Assembly: GCA_900313615.1 (NCBI GenBank)
Contig: OMRP01000002.1
Coordinates: forward strand, 124,001 to 188,000
Length of the DNA stretch: 64,000 nt
Source of the DNA: an uncultured Prevotellaceae bacterium
GTDB lineage: Bacteria > Bacteroidota > Bacteroidia > Bacteroidales > Bacteroidaceae
Direction: 5' to 3'
Shown here piece after piece: positions 51,106 through 60,057 of this stretch. The notes beneath the pieces are model-generated. The model was not told where the DNA came from. It searched no databases and saw nothing but the letters and a program-made list of their open reading frames with translations. Every line of letters begins with the position of its first letter. Position 1 is the first letter of the stretch. The translations under genes and the position numbers were made by a program.

Positions 51106-52455
51106 CTATTCCTCTGCCAGGCGGAGGCGGGCGTGGGCTTTGGCGTAACGGAGATAGAGGCAGCTAATTTCCTGGATGACGACGGCATCGGTGTTGCGGA
51201 CGCCGGCTTTCTTCAGGTCGAGGATGTTACGACTCCAACTGAGGTGCGTCTTCTTCGTGAGGAACTCGGGGTCGAGGGCAAAGGCACAGTCGGACATGCC
51301 GTTCATGTCGAACAACTCGTCGTGCATGGCGAGGATTTCGCCAAAGTCGGTTTCCCAACTCTTGAACTTGAGATTCCACACCTCGACGGTGTCCTTCAGG
51401 CGGAACTTGTCGGAGTCGATCTTCGAGAGTGCGGCGAGGAAGTCGCTGCCGCAGAGCAGCACCTTGCGTTTGTTGCCGATGCCCGTGCCCACGAAGAGGT
51501 CGCGCGAGATGTCGACGAGGTCGTTGTCGGTGATGGTCGTCACGCCGTCGACGGTCTGTCCCACCTCGATGTCCTTGCCCGCCTGCCACCAGATGCCTTT
51601 GGTGAACCACTGTGCCATGCCGTCCTTGGTGGTGTGCTTGATCATGTTCATGTCGCCAAAGAGGAAGGAGTTTTCCATGGCCAGTCGCATGTCGTAGATG
51701 GAGTCTTCCTCGAGGTCGGAGAAACCCCAGTTTACCTCTTTGTTGGCAATCTTGTCGAGCGTGGACTGTTCTATCTGCGCCATGAAATTCTGGCAGTACT
51801 GCAGTTCCGACGTGGGGAGGTTGTTGAAGCGTCCCGTCTGCACGTCGAGTTCGCCGCAGCTCTTTCCCATACGGATGAGTTTGGTGCCGGCGGCGATGGC
51901 AGGCACGCCGATATTCTGGCGGTTCACCACGGTACCATTGACGGCATAGACGATGGGCTGTCCCTGTGAGGTCTTGCCGCAGACACACAGGCAGAGGTCG
52001 GGCGTCGTGGCTTGGTTGCTGGGATAGGCCGTGCCACGGTAGTCGGTGATGGCCTTGACGCCCACCACGCGGATGGTGTCGTCGAGGGTGAACATGTCGG
52101 GGTCGGCCACCTCGAGGGGCACACTCGTTGCCGAGGTGCTAGGTACGACAGCCGTGGTGAGCGTGGTCATCACCGGGCGCGTGCCCACACTGTAGTATTT
52201 CACTTCGAAAGACGATGCCTGTTGTAAGGTGGCGAAGCGTGAGATCTGGTCGACGGGTGTGGCCATGGGTCTGATTTTCGTGATGCGCTCGTCGATGTCT
52301 TTCTGGTACATCTCGGGATCGCCCATCTCACGGGCCGCCGTCTCGGTGAGGATTCCGTCGGGGTTGTCGGTGTACTGCGGGTTGAGGGGGTCGGGTTCGG
52401 TCGTTCCTTTGTATTTCTCCGCGCCACCCTGATACAATCTGTTTTCTGTAGACAT
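51106..52455 (-). CDS. phage major capsid protein (SU10/DUF5309-like)
   Basis: This 449-residue protein has the pattern of SU10-type (DUF5309-like) HK97-fold major capsid proteins. After a short arm it has DERITKIRPMATPVDQISRF, a beta-rich domain with VVPSTSATSVPLEVADPDMF, a helix QNFMAQIEQSTLDKIANKEV, and a late segment FLAALSKIDSDKFRL followed by LDPEFLTKKTHLSWSRNILD. It is open over its full length. It follows a scaffold-like gene 2 kb upstream and precedes small head genes, but host genes and repeats separate these. No terminase or integrase lies in the window. Confidence 0.78.
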   Translation of the reverse strand: MSTENRLYQGGAEKYKGTTEPDPLNPQYTDNPDGILTETAAREMGDPEMYQKDIDERITKIRPMATPVDQISRFATLQQASSFEVKYYSVGTRPVMTTLTTAVVPSTSATSVPLEVADPDMFTLDDTIRVVGVKAITDYRGTAYPSNQATTPDLCLCVCGKTSQGQPIVYAVNGTVVNRQNIGVPAIAAGTKLIRMGKSCGELDVQTGRFNNLPTSELQYCQNFMAQIEQSTLDKIANKEVNWGFSDLEEDSIYDMRLAMENSFLFGDMNMIKHTTKDGMAQWFTKGIWWQAGKDIEVGQTVDGVTTITDNDLVDISRDLFVGTGIGNKRKVLLCGSDFLAALSKIDSDKFRLKDTVEVWNLKFKSWETDFGEILAMHDELFDMNGMSDCAFALDPEFLTKKTHLSWSRNILDLKKAGVRNTDAVVIQEISCLYLRYAKAHARLRLAEE

Positions 52456-52516
52456 GATGTGTTGGTTTTAAAGATGAATAAATGTGTTTTTGATGGTTGG
52501 TTATCGATAACGGGTG

Positions 52517-52524
52517 CAAAGATA
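52517..52524 (-). promoter_or_regulatory. possible -7 element of the capsid gene
   Basis: TATCTTTG on the minus strand lies 62 bp before the capsid start. No -33 TTG is seen at the usual distance. A host-type promoter element on a single phage gene is unexpected, because phage head genes are normally cotranscribed. Confidence 0.4.
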
Positions 52525-52583
52525 AAGGGGTTTGGGGGATATTTTTTGTTATCGGTTTAAGATGTCTGGAGGGTGATGAAAAA

Positions 52584-52615
52584 TTTGGAGTTTGAACATT
52601 TTTTCGCTACCTTTG
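52584..52615 (+). promoter_or_regulatory. promoter of the TPR membrane regulator
   Basis: TTTG (52584-52587), 20 bp and TACCTTTG (52608-52615) fit the consensus. The start codon is at 52620, only 4 bp past the -7 box. The transcript would therefore be leaderless or nearly so. Confidence 0.65.
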
Positions 52616-52619
52616 CACC

Positions 52620-54035
52620 ATGTACAAGTCGATAGTTGGATTATTCACCTGTTTCACGATATGTTTGCTCGTGGGATGCCACGGCGGGGCGTCACCGTCA
52701 TCGCCGCAGGCAGAGGCGGAGATGCGTCTGGACAGCGCGGTGTATTTCATCGAACGGGCGGAATATTCGCAGGCTATGCTCCAACTGAAACAGGCGGAGA
52801 TGATACTGCCACAATTGGACGACGACAAGCAGAAATACCAGATATGCCAATATATAGGATGGGTGAACGAGCATAGCGGTGCCTATGCGCACGCCCTCGA
52901 CTATCAGGAGAAGGCACTGGAATATGCGGAGAAGACGAAGCGGCCGGAGCTGGTGGTGGACGTTCTCATCAACCAGGCCAACACGCTCTACAACCTGCAA
53001 CTGAACGACTCGGCATGGAACGTCAACCTCAGGGCGGCGGCGCTATACAGCGAGGCTGACGACAGCCAACGGTCGTGCATCATGAAAAACATCGCTTACT
53101 ATGAGATGCTCACGGACTCGCTGCCTCAGGCGGAGAACCATGCCTATCGCGCCGCCTTGCTCGCCCAAGACTCGTCGGCGCTGGGCAACGCACTGTCGTT
53201 GCTCTGTATGGTGTATATCAAACAGGGACGTGACGACCAGGCGGAGCTGATCATGAACACGATGACGGATGACGGTGGGACGACACTGCGGCGCAACCGT
53301 TATCTGCTGCGCAGCGAATACCTGGAACGGAAAGGGGACTACAAGGGGGCGCTGGAGGCATATAAACAATGGAAAGCCATCGACGACTCGGTGGCCATCA
53401 GTCAGCAGAACGTGGAGATGGTGGACCTGCAGAACCGTTACGACAGGGAGTTGCTGACGCTGGAGAAGGAACGGCAACGGCTGTGGTTCGTCGTGGCGCT
53501 GGTGGCATTGCTCGCCCTGGTGCTCGCCCTGACATGGTGGTTCGACAGGAAACAGCGCAGACTGAAGCAACGTTTCAACGAGGCGCTGCATGACGTGCGC
53601 TCACTGCTGGGACAGAAGGAGCAGACGATAAGTGAACTGAAGCAGACGGTAGACAGTCGTGTGGAGGAGTTGCAACATATGCAACGCCAACTGACGCAGT
53701 TTGCCTCGGCGAACAGACGGCGCGAGATGGAGCGGATGCTCACGTCGGTGACGGAGACGAAGGAGGGGATTGACGTGTTGAACGCCCTAGTCAGCGGCGA
53801 CAACATCAGCCAGTTCGGCAAGCGTGAGGAGACGGCACTGCTGAAGGTGCTGCCGGCCATCAACCAGGAATTATTCTCGAGTCTGGAACAGATAAATACT
53901 CCGCTGACACCGAAAGAGACGTTCTACCTGGTGATGGAACACTATGGCATCGACGACAACCGCAAGGCGCTGGCGTTCTGCTGCTCGAACCAGGCGCTAA
54001 GGAGCACGAAAAGCCGATTGAACAAGAAGATGTGA
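52620..54035 (+). CDS. TPR lipoprotein with membrane helix and HTH-like end
   Basis: This 471-residue protein is a membrane-tethered regulator of a Bacteroidetes type. A lipobox-like signal (TICLLVGC) starts it. TPR-like helices fill about 30-280 (YSQAMLQLKQAEMILPQLDD; SGAYAHALDYQEKALEYAEK). One membrane helix (WFVVALVALLALVLALTWWF) lies near 288-308, then a coiled coil (QKEQTISELKQTVDSRVEEL). The end (LTPKETFYLVMEHYGIDD to RSTKSRLNKKM) resembles a degenerate LuxR-type HTH. Periplasmic TPRs would sense and the cytoplasmic end might bind DNA. It stands between the scaffold-like and capsid genes on the opposite strand. Confidence 0.68.
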   Translation: MYKSIVGLFTCFTICLLVGCHGGASPSSPQAEAEMRLDSAVYFIERAEYSQAMLQLKQAEMILPQLDDDKQKYQICQYIGWVNEHSGAYAHALDYQEKALEYAEKTKRPELVVDVLINQANTLYNLQLNDSAWNVNLRAAALYSEADDSQRSCIMKNIAYYEMLTDSLPQAENHAYRAALLAQDSSALGNALSLLCMVYIKQGRDDQAELIMNTMTDDGGTTLRRNRYLLRSEYLERKGDYKGALEAYKQWKAIDDSVAISQQNVEMVDLQNRYDRELLTLEKERQRLWFVVALVALLALVLALTWWFDRKQRRLKQRFNEALHDVRSLLGQKEQTISELKQTVDSRVEELQHMQRQLTQFASANRRREMERMLTSVTETKEGIDVLNALVSGDNISQFGKREETALLKVLPAINQELFSSLEQINTPLTPKETFYLVMEHYGIDDNRKALAFCCSNQALRSTKSRLNKKM

Positions 54036-54039
54036 GAAA

Positions 54040-54530
54040 CCCACCCCGGCCCTCCCAAAGGGAGGGAGAAGAAGCCCCTCCCCTGCCCTCCCGAGGGAGG
54101 GATGACTGAGGAGCAAGGGGCAAGGAGCAAGGGGCAAGATACCTGACACCCACCCTGACCCTCCCGAAGGGAGGGGATGGGAAAGGACACTGATAATACG
54201 AGATTAGACTGATTGGAACTGATTTATTTACTACAAATTCACGGATTTCTTTCTTACGCGAATTGCCGCAAATTGGCCGCAAATTGTCACGAATGTTCTT
54301 TTAAAGAAATGGACATAATTGATTCAGAAATAAAAAGAAATAATTATTCAAATTATGATGATTTCTTTCTTACGAAAATTGCCGCAAATTGACCGCAAAT
54401 TATCATAAATGATTTTAAAGAAATTACCAAAAAAAATTATTCAAATTTCTTTCAACACAGATTATGATGATTTCTTTCACACGATTTCCACGAATATGCG
54501 AATCCCCCTCGCTGGGAGGGGCGAGGGGGA
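54040..54530. repeat. composite dispersed repeats
   Basis: The gap contains three GC palindromes (54041-54102, 54152-54178), A tract, C module (54185-54215) and two D modules (ACGCGAATTGCCGCAAATT at 54257 and a variant at 54373). Each D is followed by TTCTTTTAAAGAAAT-like sequence and a TTATTCAAATTATGATGATT motif. The gap from the TPR gene to the scaffold-like gene holds no ORF with coding character. Confidence 0.83.
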
Positions 54531-54536
54531 TGAGTT

Positions 54537-55157
54537 TCAGTATCTTCTCTCTTTTCCACGTTCCCAGATAGTGGGGCGGCCGGTGGTGGCAAGGGCACCG
54601 AGGACTTGGGGATGGAGGGCGGACGATGTGATGCCACCCGACGTTTGCAGGGCGGGCACATCGGCAGGGGCATTGTCGGTGCGCAGGCGCTCTTCGATGA
54701 CGTAGTTACGACCGCGCACCTCTCCCTCATGGGCAGCCGCCGCCACGTCGGCATCGTAGGCGCAGCCTTTCATCACCACATGGATATCATCGGCAAGGAG
54801 TCGACCATGCGCCACCTCGTCGCCTACGCGTTGCAGCCACGCCACCGCCTGTTCTACGGCATCACCATCACCTTCTTTTTTCATCTGTTCTACGAGGGCG
54901 ATGGTCTCGTCCAGGTTGCGGGAATAGTCTGCCTCATTCGCGGCGTTCTGCGAAGAGGCCGTTTCCATCTTCGCCACCAATTCATCGTAGATTTCGTGGA
55001 GCACATCGTTTTCGTCGTAATCGTCGTAAACGGCTTGAATGAGGCCTTTTTCATCGTTGGCATCAAGCTGTGGATGCTTAGAGAGGATTCTGTCTACCAC
55101 TTGTTGACGGATAGCGTCAAGTTGTTGTTGTTCAGTTGTTTGTGTTTTTGTTTCCAT
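54537..55157 (-). CDS. phage scaffold-like protein
   Basis: This 206-residue acidic, helical protein begins METKTQTTEQQQLDAIRQQV. The middle is a charged helix (NLDETIALVEQMKKEGDGDA) and the end is Gly/Thr-rich (TSGGITSSALHPQVLGALAT). Low-complexity acidic helical proteins encoded just before the major capsid gene are usually scaffolds, which supports the call, but no signature was recognised. The frame extends to 55205, and the ATG at 55157 is chosen for its distance from a -7 element at 55180-55187. Confidence 0.5.
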   Translation of the reverse strand: METKTQTTEQQQLDAIRQQVVDRILSKHPQLDANDEKGLIQAVYDDYDENDVLHEIYDELVAKMETASSQNAANEADYSRNLDETIALVEQMKKEGDGDAVEQAVAWLQRVGDEVAHGRLLADDIHVVMKGCAYDADVAAAAHEGEVRGRNYVIEERLRTDNAPADVPALQTSGGITSSALHPQVLGALATTGRPTIWERGKERRY

Positions 55158-55179
55158 GGTCTTGATTTTTTGTTCGTGG

Positions 55180-55187
55180 CAAAAGTA
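55180..55187 (-). promoter_or_regulatory. possible -7 element of the scaffold-like gene
   Basis: TACTTTTG on the minus strand fits TAnnTTTG and lies 22 bp before the chosen start. No -33 partner was found. Confidence 0.35.
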
Positions 55188-55254
55188 GTTCTTTTTTCCG
55201 CTCATCTTTTGTCATCGGTTACATTTCGTTTGTATTTTTGTGGTGGAAAAAGTG

Positions 55255-55860
55255 CCCTGGAAAATAAAATATTTCTGAGGAGCAAGGGGCAAGGGGCAAG
55301 GGGCAAGAGAATAGATACCTGATACCCACCCTGACCCTCCCAAAGGGAGGGGAAAGGAAGGACACGGATGATACTATTTCTTTTTCACGCGAATTGCCGC
55401 AAATTGGCCGCAAACCAACGGTCACGAGGAACGCAGTAATTATCACGAATGAGAGAATGAGAGAATGAAAGCCACGGATGATCAATTAGGACACTGATAA
55501 TACGAGATACCCACCCTGACCCTCCCGAAGGGAGGGAGAAGCTAGAGGACACTGATAATACAAGATTGGACTGATTGAAACTGATTTATTGAGGAGCAAG
55601 GGGCGAGAGGTGAGGGGTGAGAGAATAGACTGTGGAAAATTAAAAGATTATAAGATTATAAAATTATAAAATTATAAAATTAAAAGATTATTGGAATAGG
55701 CTGTAGCGGATTTCTTTTTTACGAAAAATGTCGCAAATTGGCCGCGAACCAACGGTCACGAGGAACGCAGTAATTATCAAAAATGATTTTTAAAGAAATT
55801 ACCAAAAATCTATTATTCAGATTATGATGATTTCTTTCAACACAAAAATTACTTTCAGCA
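55255..55860. repeat. composite dispersed repeats
   Basis: The gap contains A tracts, GC palindromes (55327-55352, 55510-55535), C modules, two D modules each carrying the AACCAACGGTCACGAGGAAC insertion (55413 and 55747), an A/T tandem (AAAATTATAAAATTATAAAA near 55660), and the TTATTCAGATTATGATGATT motif near 55812. No gene is seen in this stretch. Confidence 0.83.
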
Positions 55861-55895
55861 AAATTACTTTCAACACAAAAAAACACATCAACACC

Positions 55896-56297
55896 ATGAG
55901 AAAACACACAAGACGCGCAGCCTCGGAATACCACGAGGAGCGCAACCGCGACCTGCTTCGCGTATACAAGCAGGCACTACTTCGTAAGGACCTCACGCAA
56001 CACGATGAGATCTTGAAAGCCACAGTCATGACGCCCGCCCAACGGTTTTATGTGAGCGAGGAACGGGCAGTAAGAGTCGTAAACCAATGGTTGGCTAAAC
56101 AGTGCTCATCAAAGATGCTGCCCATGCAACGGATGATGTATGCGGAGATAGTGCGCCGCGTGAAGGCCTTGCGACGCCAACGACCAAACGAACGCATCAA
56201 CCGACTGGTGTGGGAGGTGATAGCACAACCTGCTCCCCGCTTTTACCTGACGGAAAAAAGCGCGTATGTGATACTGAGGAAAATTAAAAAGAGGTAA
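55896..56297 (+). CDS. small basic protein of unknown function
   Basis: This 133-residue, strongly basic, helical protein begins MRKHTRRAASEYHEERNRDL. It has a central VMTPAQRFYVSEERAVRVVN and a related later PAPRFYLTEKSAYVILRKIK. The two RFYxxEExA-like halves suggest an internal duplication of about 60 residues. The basic character suggests nucleic-acid binding. The frame runs from 55824, but the upstream part is repeat sequence, so the ATG at 55896 is preferred. It lies on the plus strand among minus-strand phage-type genes and is flanked by repeats on both sides. No family is recognised. Confidence 0.6.
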   Translation: MRKHTRRAASEYHEERNRDLLRVYKQALLRKDLTQHDEILKATVMTPAQRFYVSEERAVRVVNQWLAKQCSSKMLPMQRMMYAEIVRRVKALRRQRPNERINRLVWEVIAQPAPRFYLTEKSAYVILRKIKKR

Positions 56298-56645
56298 GAG
56301 GTGAGGGGTGAGGGGCAAGAGAATAGATACCTGAACACCCACCCTGACCCTCCCGAAGGGACACTGACACCCACCCCGACCCTCCCGAAGGGAGGGGGAA
56401 GGAAGCCCCTCCCCTAACCCCTCCCGAGGGAGGGGAGAGACTAAAGGACACGGATAATACGAGATTAGACTGATTGGAACTGATTTATTTACTACAAATT
56501 CACGGATTTCTTTCTTACGCGAATTGTCGCAAATTGGCCACAAATTGTCGTGAATGTTCTTTTAAAAAAATAGACATAATTGATTCAGAAATTTCAAGAA
56601 ATAATTATTCTTATTATGACAATTTCTTTCAACAATTCGTGAATG
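56298..56645. repeat. composite dispersed repeats
   Basis: The gap contains A tract, three GC palindromes (56338-56435), C module (56447-56475) and D module (ACGCGAATTGTCGCAAATT at 56516). It then has TTCTTTTAAAAAAAT and a TTATTCTTATTATGACAATT motif. The order matches 54150-54350 closely. Confidence 0.83.
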
Positions 56646-56651
56646 ATCAGA

Positions 56652-58136
56652 TTAAGGATTGACGGAGCGGTCGCGCAGATTGTCGCGACGCTGCTGCGCC
56701 GCACTGGTAGCAGATTTGGTGGTCGGTGCGGGGTTAGGGGTGGTGCGCGGAGCAGGCGTGGGGTTAGGAGTGGTACGCGGAGCGGGCGTGGCCTCTGCCT
56801 TCGGAGCTTCGGAAGAAGCTGGTGCCGAGGATGCAGGGGTCGAGGCTTCTGCCGACGGAGCGGCGACGGGCGCCGGATTGACATCGGCAGGGGCGGCTTC
56901 CTCGGATGATGGTGTGGCAGATGCGGCATCAGATGGCGATGCGGTGCCCGCCAATGAGTCGGTAGGTGCCTGTGCGCCCTGTTGTGCTGCGGGCTGTGTC
57001 GCTACCTGCTGGGGTGCGGGTTGGCTGGCAGGCTTGGGCGACTTCTTGAAGAGCAGCACGCCAATGGCAGCAAGGACAGCCACCAACAGAACCGCAAGGA
57101 TGATGGTCATCAGCGGTGTCTTCGATTTTTTCCGTGGTGCAGCGGCAGGCCGTTGTCCCGCGGACGGTTTCTGAGACGTGGATGCTTTCTGTGACGATGC
57201 CGTTTGAGAGGCGGCACCCTGAGGAACGGCGCTTGGAGATGCCGCTGCGCCCTCCTCTTTGCCTGGTCTCTTCTCTTCGACCGTGCCCTCCACCTCGGTG
57301 GCACTCTCTTTCATGGGACGCACGTTGAGCGCATTGCACGATGATGACCGTTCGTCGTCGAGCACTGGCACTCCCTCTTCCTGTTCCACCGACGCCACCT
57401 TCAGGAGGATGGCGGTATGGTTGTCGGCACTGTCGACGGAGGCATCAATCAACATCTGGCGCACCTTCTCCATATCATCGCAGTGGGAGAAGATGTCGAT
57501 GAGTTGGTCGTTGGTGATATGCTCGAGCATACCGTCGGAGCAGAGGAGGAAGCAGTCGTCGGGCTGCACATCGCCGATATGCACCATGTCGGCACGATGG
57601 TGGTTTTCCTTGCCTGGCATGAGTGCCTTGGTGATGACATTCTTCTGCGGCGACGTGGCCATCTCGTCGAACGACAGTTCACCCATGAGGTAGAGGTCGA
57701 AGACCATGGAATGGTCGCGCGACTGGAAGAGCACCTTTCCCTCTTTGGGACGGATATGGTAGATGCGGCTGTCGCCGATGTTTGCCGTTGTGACCCCCTG
57801 CCGGTGACAGCAGAGGAAGGTGAGCGTGGTGCCTGGCCGCTTGCCCTCGATAGGCAGTTGGTCGAGCGCAGCATAGGTATGGTCGAGCGCCTCGGCGAAC
57901 AGGGTGTCGTCGAAGGCCCTACCCTCTCCCATCTGCTTGGTGAGGAATGACGACATGCTCTGGCATACCAGGGCACTGGCCACCTCACCTTTGTCGTGAC
58001 CTCCCATGCCGTCACACACCATAAAAAACGGTGAAGTGACCGTCTGGGTCATTTCAGACATGAAATACGAGTCCTCTTGGTTGGACCTTTTGCCCAACTC
58101 TTGGATATAAAGGGGTGTTGACAGGGTGATGCGCAT
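56652..58136 (-). CDS. membrane-anchored PP2C-type protein phosphatase
   Basis: This 494-residue protein has residues about 1-250 forming a PP2C Ser/Thr phosphatase. The metal-binding motifs are present: SNQEDSYF, VCDGMGGHDKGE (about 40-51), GTTLTFLCC, ANIGDSRIYHI, CSDGMLEHIT and a late SADNHTAILL. A linker is followed by a membrane helix (MTIILAVLLVAVLAAIGVLL, about 343-362) and an Ala/Pro/Thr-rich tail of about 130 residues that would lie outside. It is the last gene of a minus-strand unit with an FHA protein and a repeat-domain protein, so it probably reverses phosphorylation read by the FHA domains. Confidence 0.9.
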   Translation of the reverse strand: MRITLSTPLYIQELGKRSNQEDSYFMSEMTQTVTSPFFMVCDGMGGHDKGEVASALVCQSMSSFLTKQMGEGRAFDDTLFAEALDHTYAALDQLPIEGKRPGTTLTFLCCHRQGVTTANIGDSRIYHIRPKEGKVLFQSRDHSMVFDLYLMGELSFDEMATSPQKNVITKALMPGKENHHRADMVHIGDVQPDDCFLLCSDGMLEHITNDQLIDIFSHCDDMEKVRQMLIDASVDSADNHTAILLKVASVEQEEGVPVLDDERSSSCNALNVRPMKESATEVEGTVEEKRPGKEEGAAASPSAVPQGAASQTASSQKASTSQKPSAGQRPAAAPRKKSKTPLMTIILAVLLVAVLAAIGVLLFKKSPKPASQPAPQQVATQPAAQQGAQAPTDSLAGTASPSDAASATPSSEEAAPADVNPAPVAAPSAEASTPASSAPASSEAPKAEATPAPRTTPNPTPAPRTTPNPAPTTKSATSAAQQRRDNLRDRSVNP

Positions 58137-58263
58137 GGGATGACGAGTGAGGAATGTTGAATGTTGAGTGTTGAATGGTCGCTGGCGCGATTGAGGAATG
58201 ACGAGTGATGAGTGACGAGTGATGAGTGACGAGTGATGAGTGACGAGTGATGAGTTGGGGTGA
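58137..58263. repeat. GATGAGTGACGAGT tandem repeats
   Basis: After GAATGTTGAATGTTGAGTG-like units, a tandem array of 14-bp GATGAGTGACGAGT units occupies about 58200-58255. Related units recur at 60058-60080, 60205-60232 and 62068-62110. Confidence 0.8.
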
Positions 58264-58767
58264 TTAACTATTTTTGAACATCACCACGGTGTTGGCCAGT
58301 TGGATGACGTCGCCATCCTTGACCACCACTTCGTCGACCTTTCCGAGGGGACGCTGGTTCACCAATGTAGCGTTCATGTTCTTATAGTTCGACACGAAGG
58401 TGGTGATGCTGCCGTCGCCATTGCGTACCACCCTCACGAGCAGGTGAGAACGACTCATGTAGGGGTCGGCCACCTCGAGTTGGATATGAGCCATGGAATT
58501 AGGCGCCATACGTCCGACGATATTGTCGCCGACGGACAGAGGATATTGACGGCCCTTGCAGACAAGCACACCAGGTTGGTCGAATGTTCCCGTGGGCAAC
58601 TTCGTCTCGCTGGAGACGGAAGGTGTGGGCGGTTTCGACTGTGGCACAATAACTTTCAAGCGAGAGCCGCAGGCGGGACAGATGACTGTTCCCGCTGCGG
58701 CATTATCGTCTTTAAAAGTGGCCACGAACTGCTGTCCGCAATTGCACTTTACACTTACTTTTTTCAT
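58264..58767 (-). CDS. zinc-ribbon FHA-domain protein
   Basis: This 167-residue cytoplasmic protein has an N-terminal zinc ribbon (CNCGQQF at 8-14 and CPACGSRL near 33-40) and an FHA domain at about 70-165. The FHA hallmarks are NIVGRMAPNSMAHIQLE, DPYMSRSHLLVRVV and NMNATLVNQRPL. FHA domains bind phosphothreonine. The gene lies between the 385-residue protein and the PP2C phosphatase in a common orientation, consistent with a phospho-signalling module. It is followed by a tandem repeat of 127 bp before PP2C. Confidence 0.88.
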   Translation of the reverse strand: MKKVSVKCNCGQQFVATFKDDNAAAGTVICPACGSRLKVIVPQSKPPTPSVSSETKLPTGTFDQPGVLVCKGRQYPLSVGDNIVGRMAPNSMAHIQLEVADPYMSRSHLLVRVVRNGDGSITTFVSNYKNMNATLVNQRPLGKVDEVVVKDGDVIQLANTVVMFKNS

Positions 58768-58791
58768 GCTCCTTGCCCCTTATTGGTTCAA

Positions 58792-59949
58792 TTACAATAC
58801 CAAGGAACCATCATCGGTGAGCGGAGCGCCATCAAAAGGGTTTGGCTCGTCCGGTTCGATCGGCGTGAACGTCATGTCGACGATACCATCGTTCTCCACG
58901 TCAACAAAGGCGGTCTGTCCGTCGGATGCCACGTCGATGTGCATCTCGTCGACTTGTCCTTCCACTTCCTGGACGCTGGTGAGGGTACCGCTGTCGGCGT
59001 CGTCGAGAACCTTGGCTGTCACCTGGTCGTATTCCTCGGTACCGAAGGTCTCTACTGACTTGAAGTGAACGCCACCGTCGGCATCAGCATAGTACTCGGT
59101 GTACTGGGGAACCTGCTGTGTGTGAACGTGAGCGGTGAAATGGTGCTGTTGTTGCGGCGTCATGCTGTCCCACTCATTCTCATAATAGGTGCTGAACACG
59201 CCACCGTGCCACTCGAACACACCACCTGCACCGACCTGAGCGCGAGCTGCTGCGAAAGCGTCGGCGAAGCTCATGCCATCGCTCACCACGGCCACGGGAG
59301 CCTCGGCTACGAAGTGCGGAGTGACGGGATGGGTGACATGTGCGGGGCTGGCTGCGCTGGCCTCATACTGAGCCTGCTGAGCATCGCTCATGGCGTCCCA
59401 CTCTGTCTCGTAATAGGTGCCATAGTCGTGTCCGTGCCAGTGGAACACACCACCAGGGCCTACCTGAGCGCGAGCTGCTGCGAAAGCGTCGGCGAAGCTG
59501 AGGTGCTGTCCTACATGAGCCACGGGAGCGTGGTCGTAGATCTCTACGGCGATGCCTGCGCCAGAAGCGGAAGCGGCGGCGTCGGCAGAAGCGTCGGCAG
59601 CGGGTGCTGCGGCATCAGCGCCCTCGGTTGACTTAGCCATGTCGGCGGAGTCTGTTGTCTCAGTGGTCTCAGCTTTCACTTCAGGAGTGCCTGCTGCGGC
59701 AGCGTCGGCAGCGGGGGTGGCTGTGGCTGTGGCAGGAGCGGCCTCGTCGCCACCGAAGATGGCTGTGCGTGCTCCGAAAGCATCGGTAGCATATACGGTA
59801 CCTGCGCCTACGAGGAGTGCTGCGGCACCACCGATGGTCACATATTTCCAAGTATTGGAACCACCCTCTTGGGGCTGCTCGTTCATTGGGTTATTCACTG
59901 GGTTGCTGTTCACGGGACCCATGTTGGGGTTCATTTCATTTGGATTCAT
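58792..59949 (-). CDS. single-pass protein with two AFAAARAQVG repeat domains
   Basis: This 385-residue protein has a polar N-terminus rich in Asn/Pro, one membrane helix (YVTIGGAAALLVGAGTVYAT, about 36-55) and an Ala/Thr/Glu-rich linker. Two copies of a roughly 52-residue unit follow, near 157-208 and 229-280: SFADAFAAARAQVGPGGVFH, WHGHDYGTYYETEWDAM and a second copy with FEWHGGVFSTYYENEWDSM. The C-terminus is acidic. I recall similar AFAAAR-E-x-GPGG-FxWHG units in other Bacteroidetes proteins but no function. It opens the unit that includes FHA and PP2C genes and has its own promoter. Confidence 0.75.
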   Translation of the reverse strand: MNPNEMNPNMGPVNSNPVNNPMNEQPQEGGSNTWKYVTIGGAAALLVGAGTVYATDAFGARTAIFGGDEAAPATATATPAADAAAAGTPEVKAETTETTDSADMAKSTEGADAAAPAADASADAAASASGAGIAVEIYDHAPVAHVGQHLSFADAFAAARAQVGPGGVFHWHGHDYGTYYETEWDAMSDAQQAQYEASAASPAHVTHPVTPHFVAEAPVAVVSDGMSFADAFAAARAQVGAGGVFEWHGGVFSTYYENEWDSMTPQQQHHFTAHVHTQQVPQYTEYYADADGGVHFKSVETFGTEEYDQVTAKVLDDADSGTLTSVQEVEGQVDEMHIDVASDGQTAFVDVENDGIVDMTFTPIEPDEPNPFDGAPLTDDGSLVL

Positions 59950-59990
59950 AGTGGTAAATTTTTAAATGATTATTTGTTTGATTTCTGATG

Positions 59991-60021
59991 CAAAGATAAT
60001 GATTCACATAGCCGATTGCAA
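59991..60021 (-). promoter_or_regulatory. promoter of the FHA-PP2C unit
   Basis: On the minus strand TTG (60021-60019), 20 bp and TATCTTTG (59998-59991) lie 42 bp before the 385-residue gene. This supports a transcript covering 59949-56652. Confidence 0.65.
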
Positions 60022-60057
60022 GAATCTGCACCCGTTTTCCATGAAATGCGGGGTTTT

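Noticed and set aside
58200-58260. Possible CRISPR array
   Set aside because: The units are contiguous 14-bp tandem copies without spacers, and no cas gene is present.
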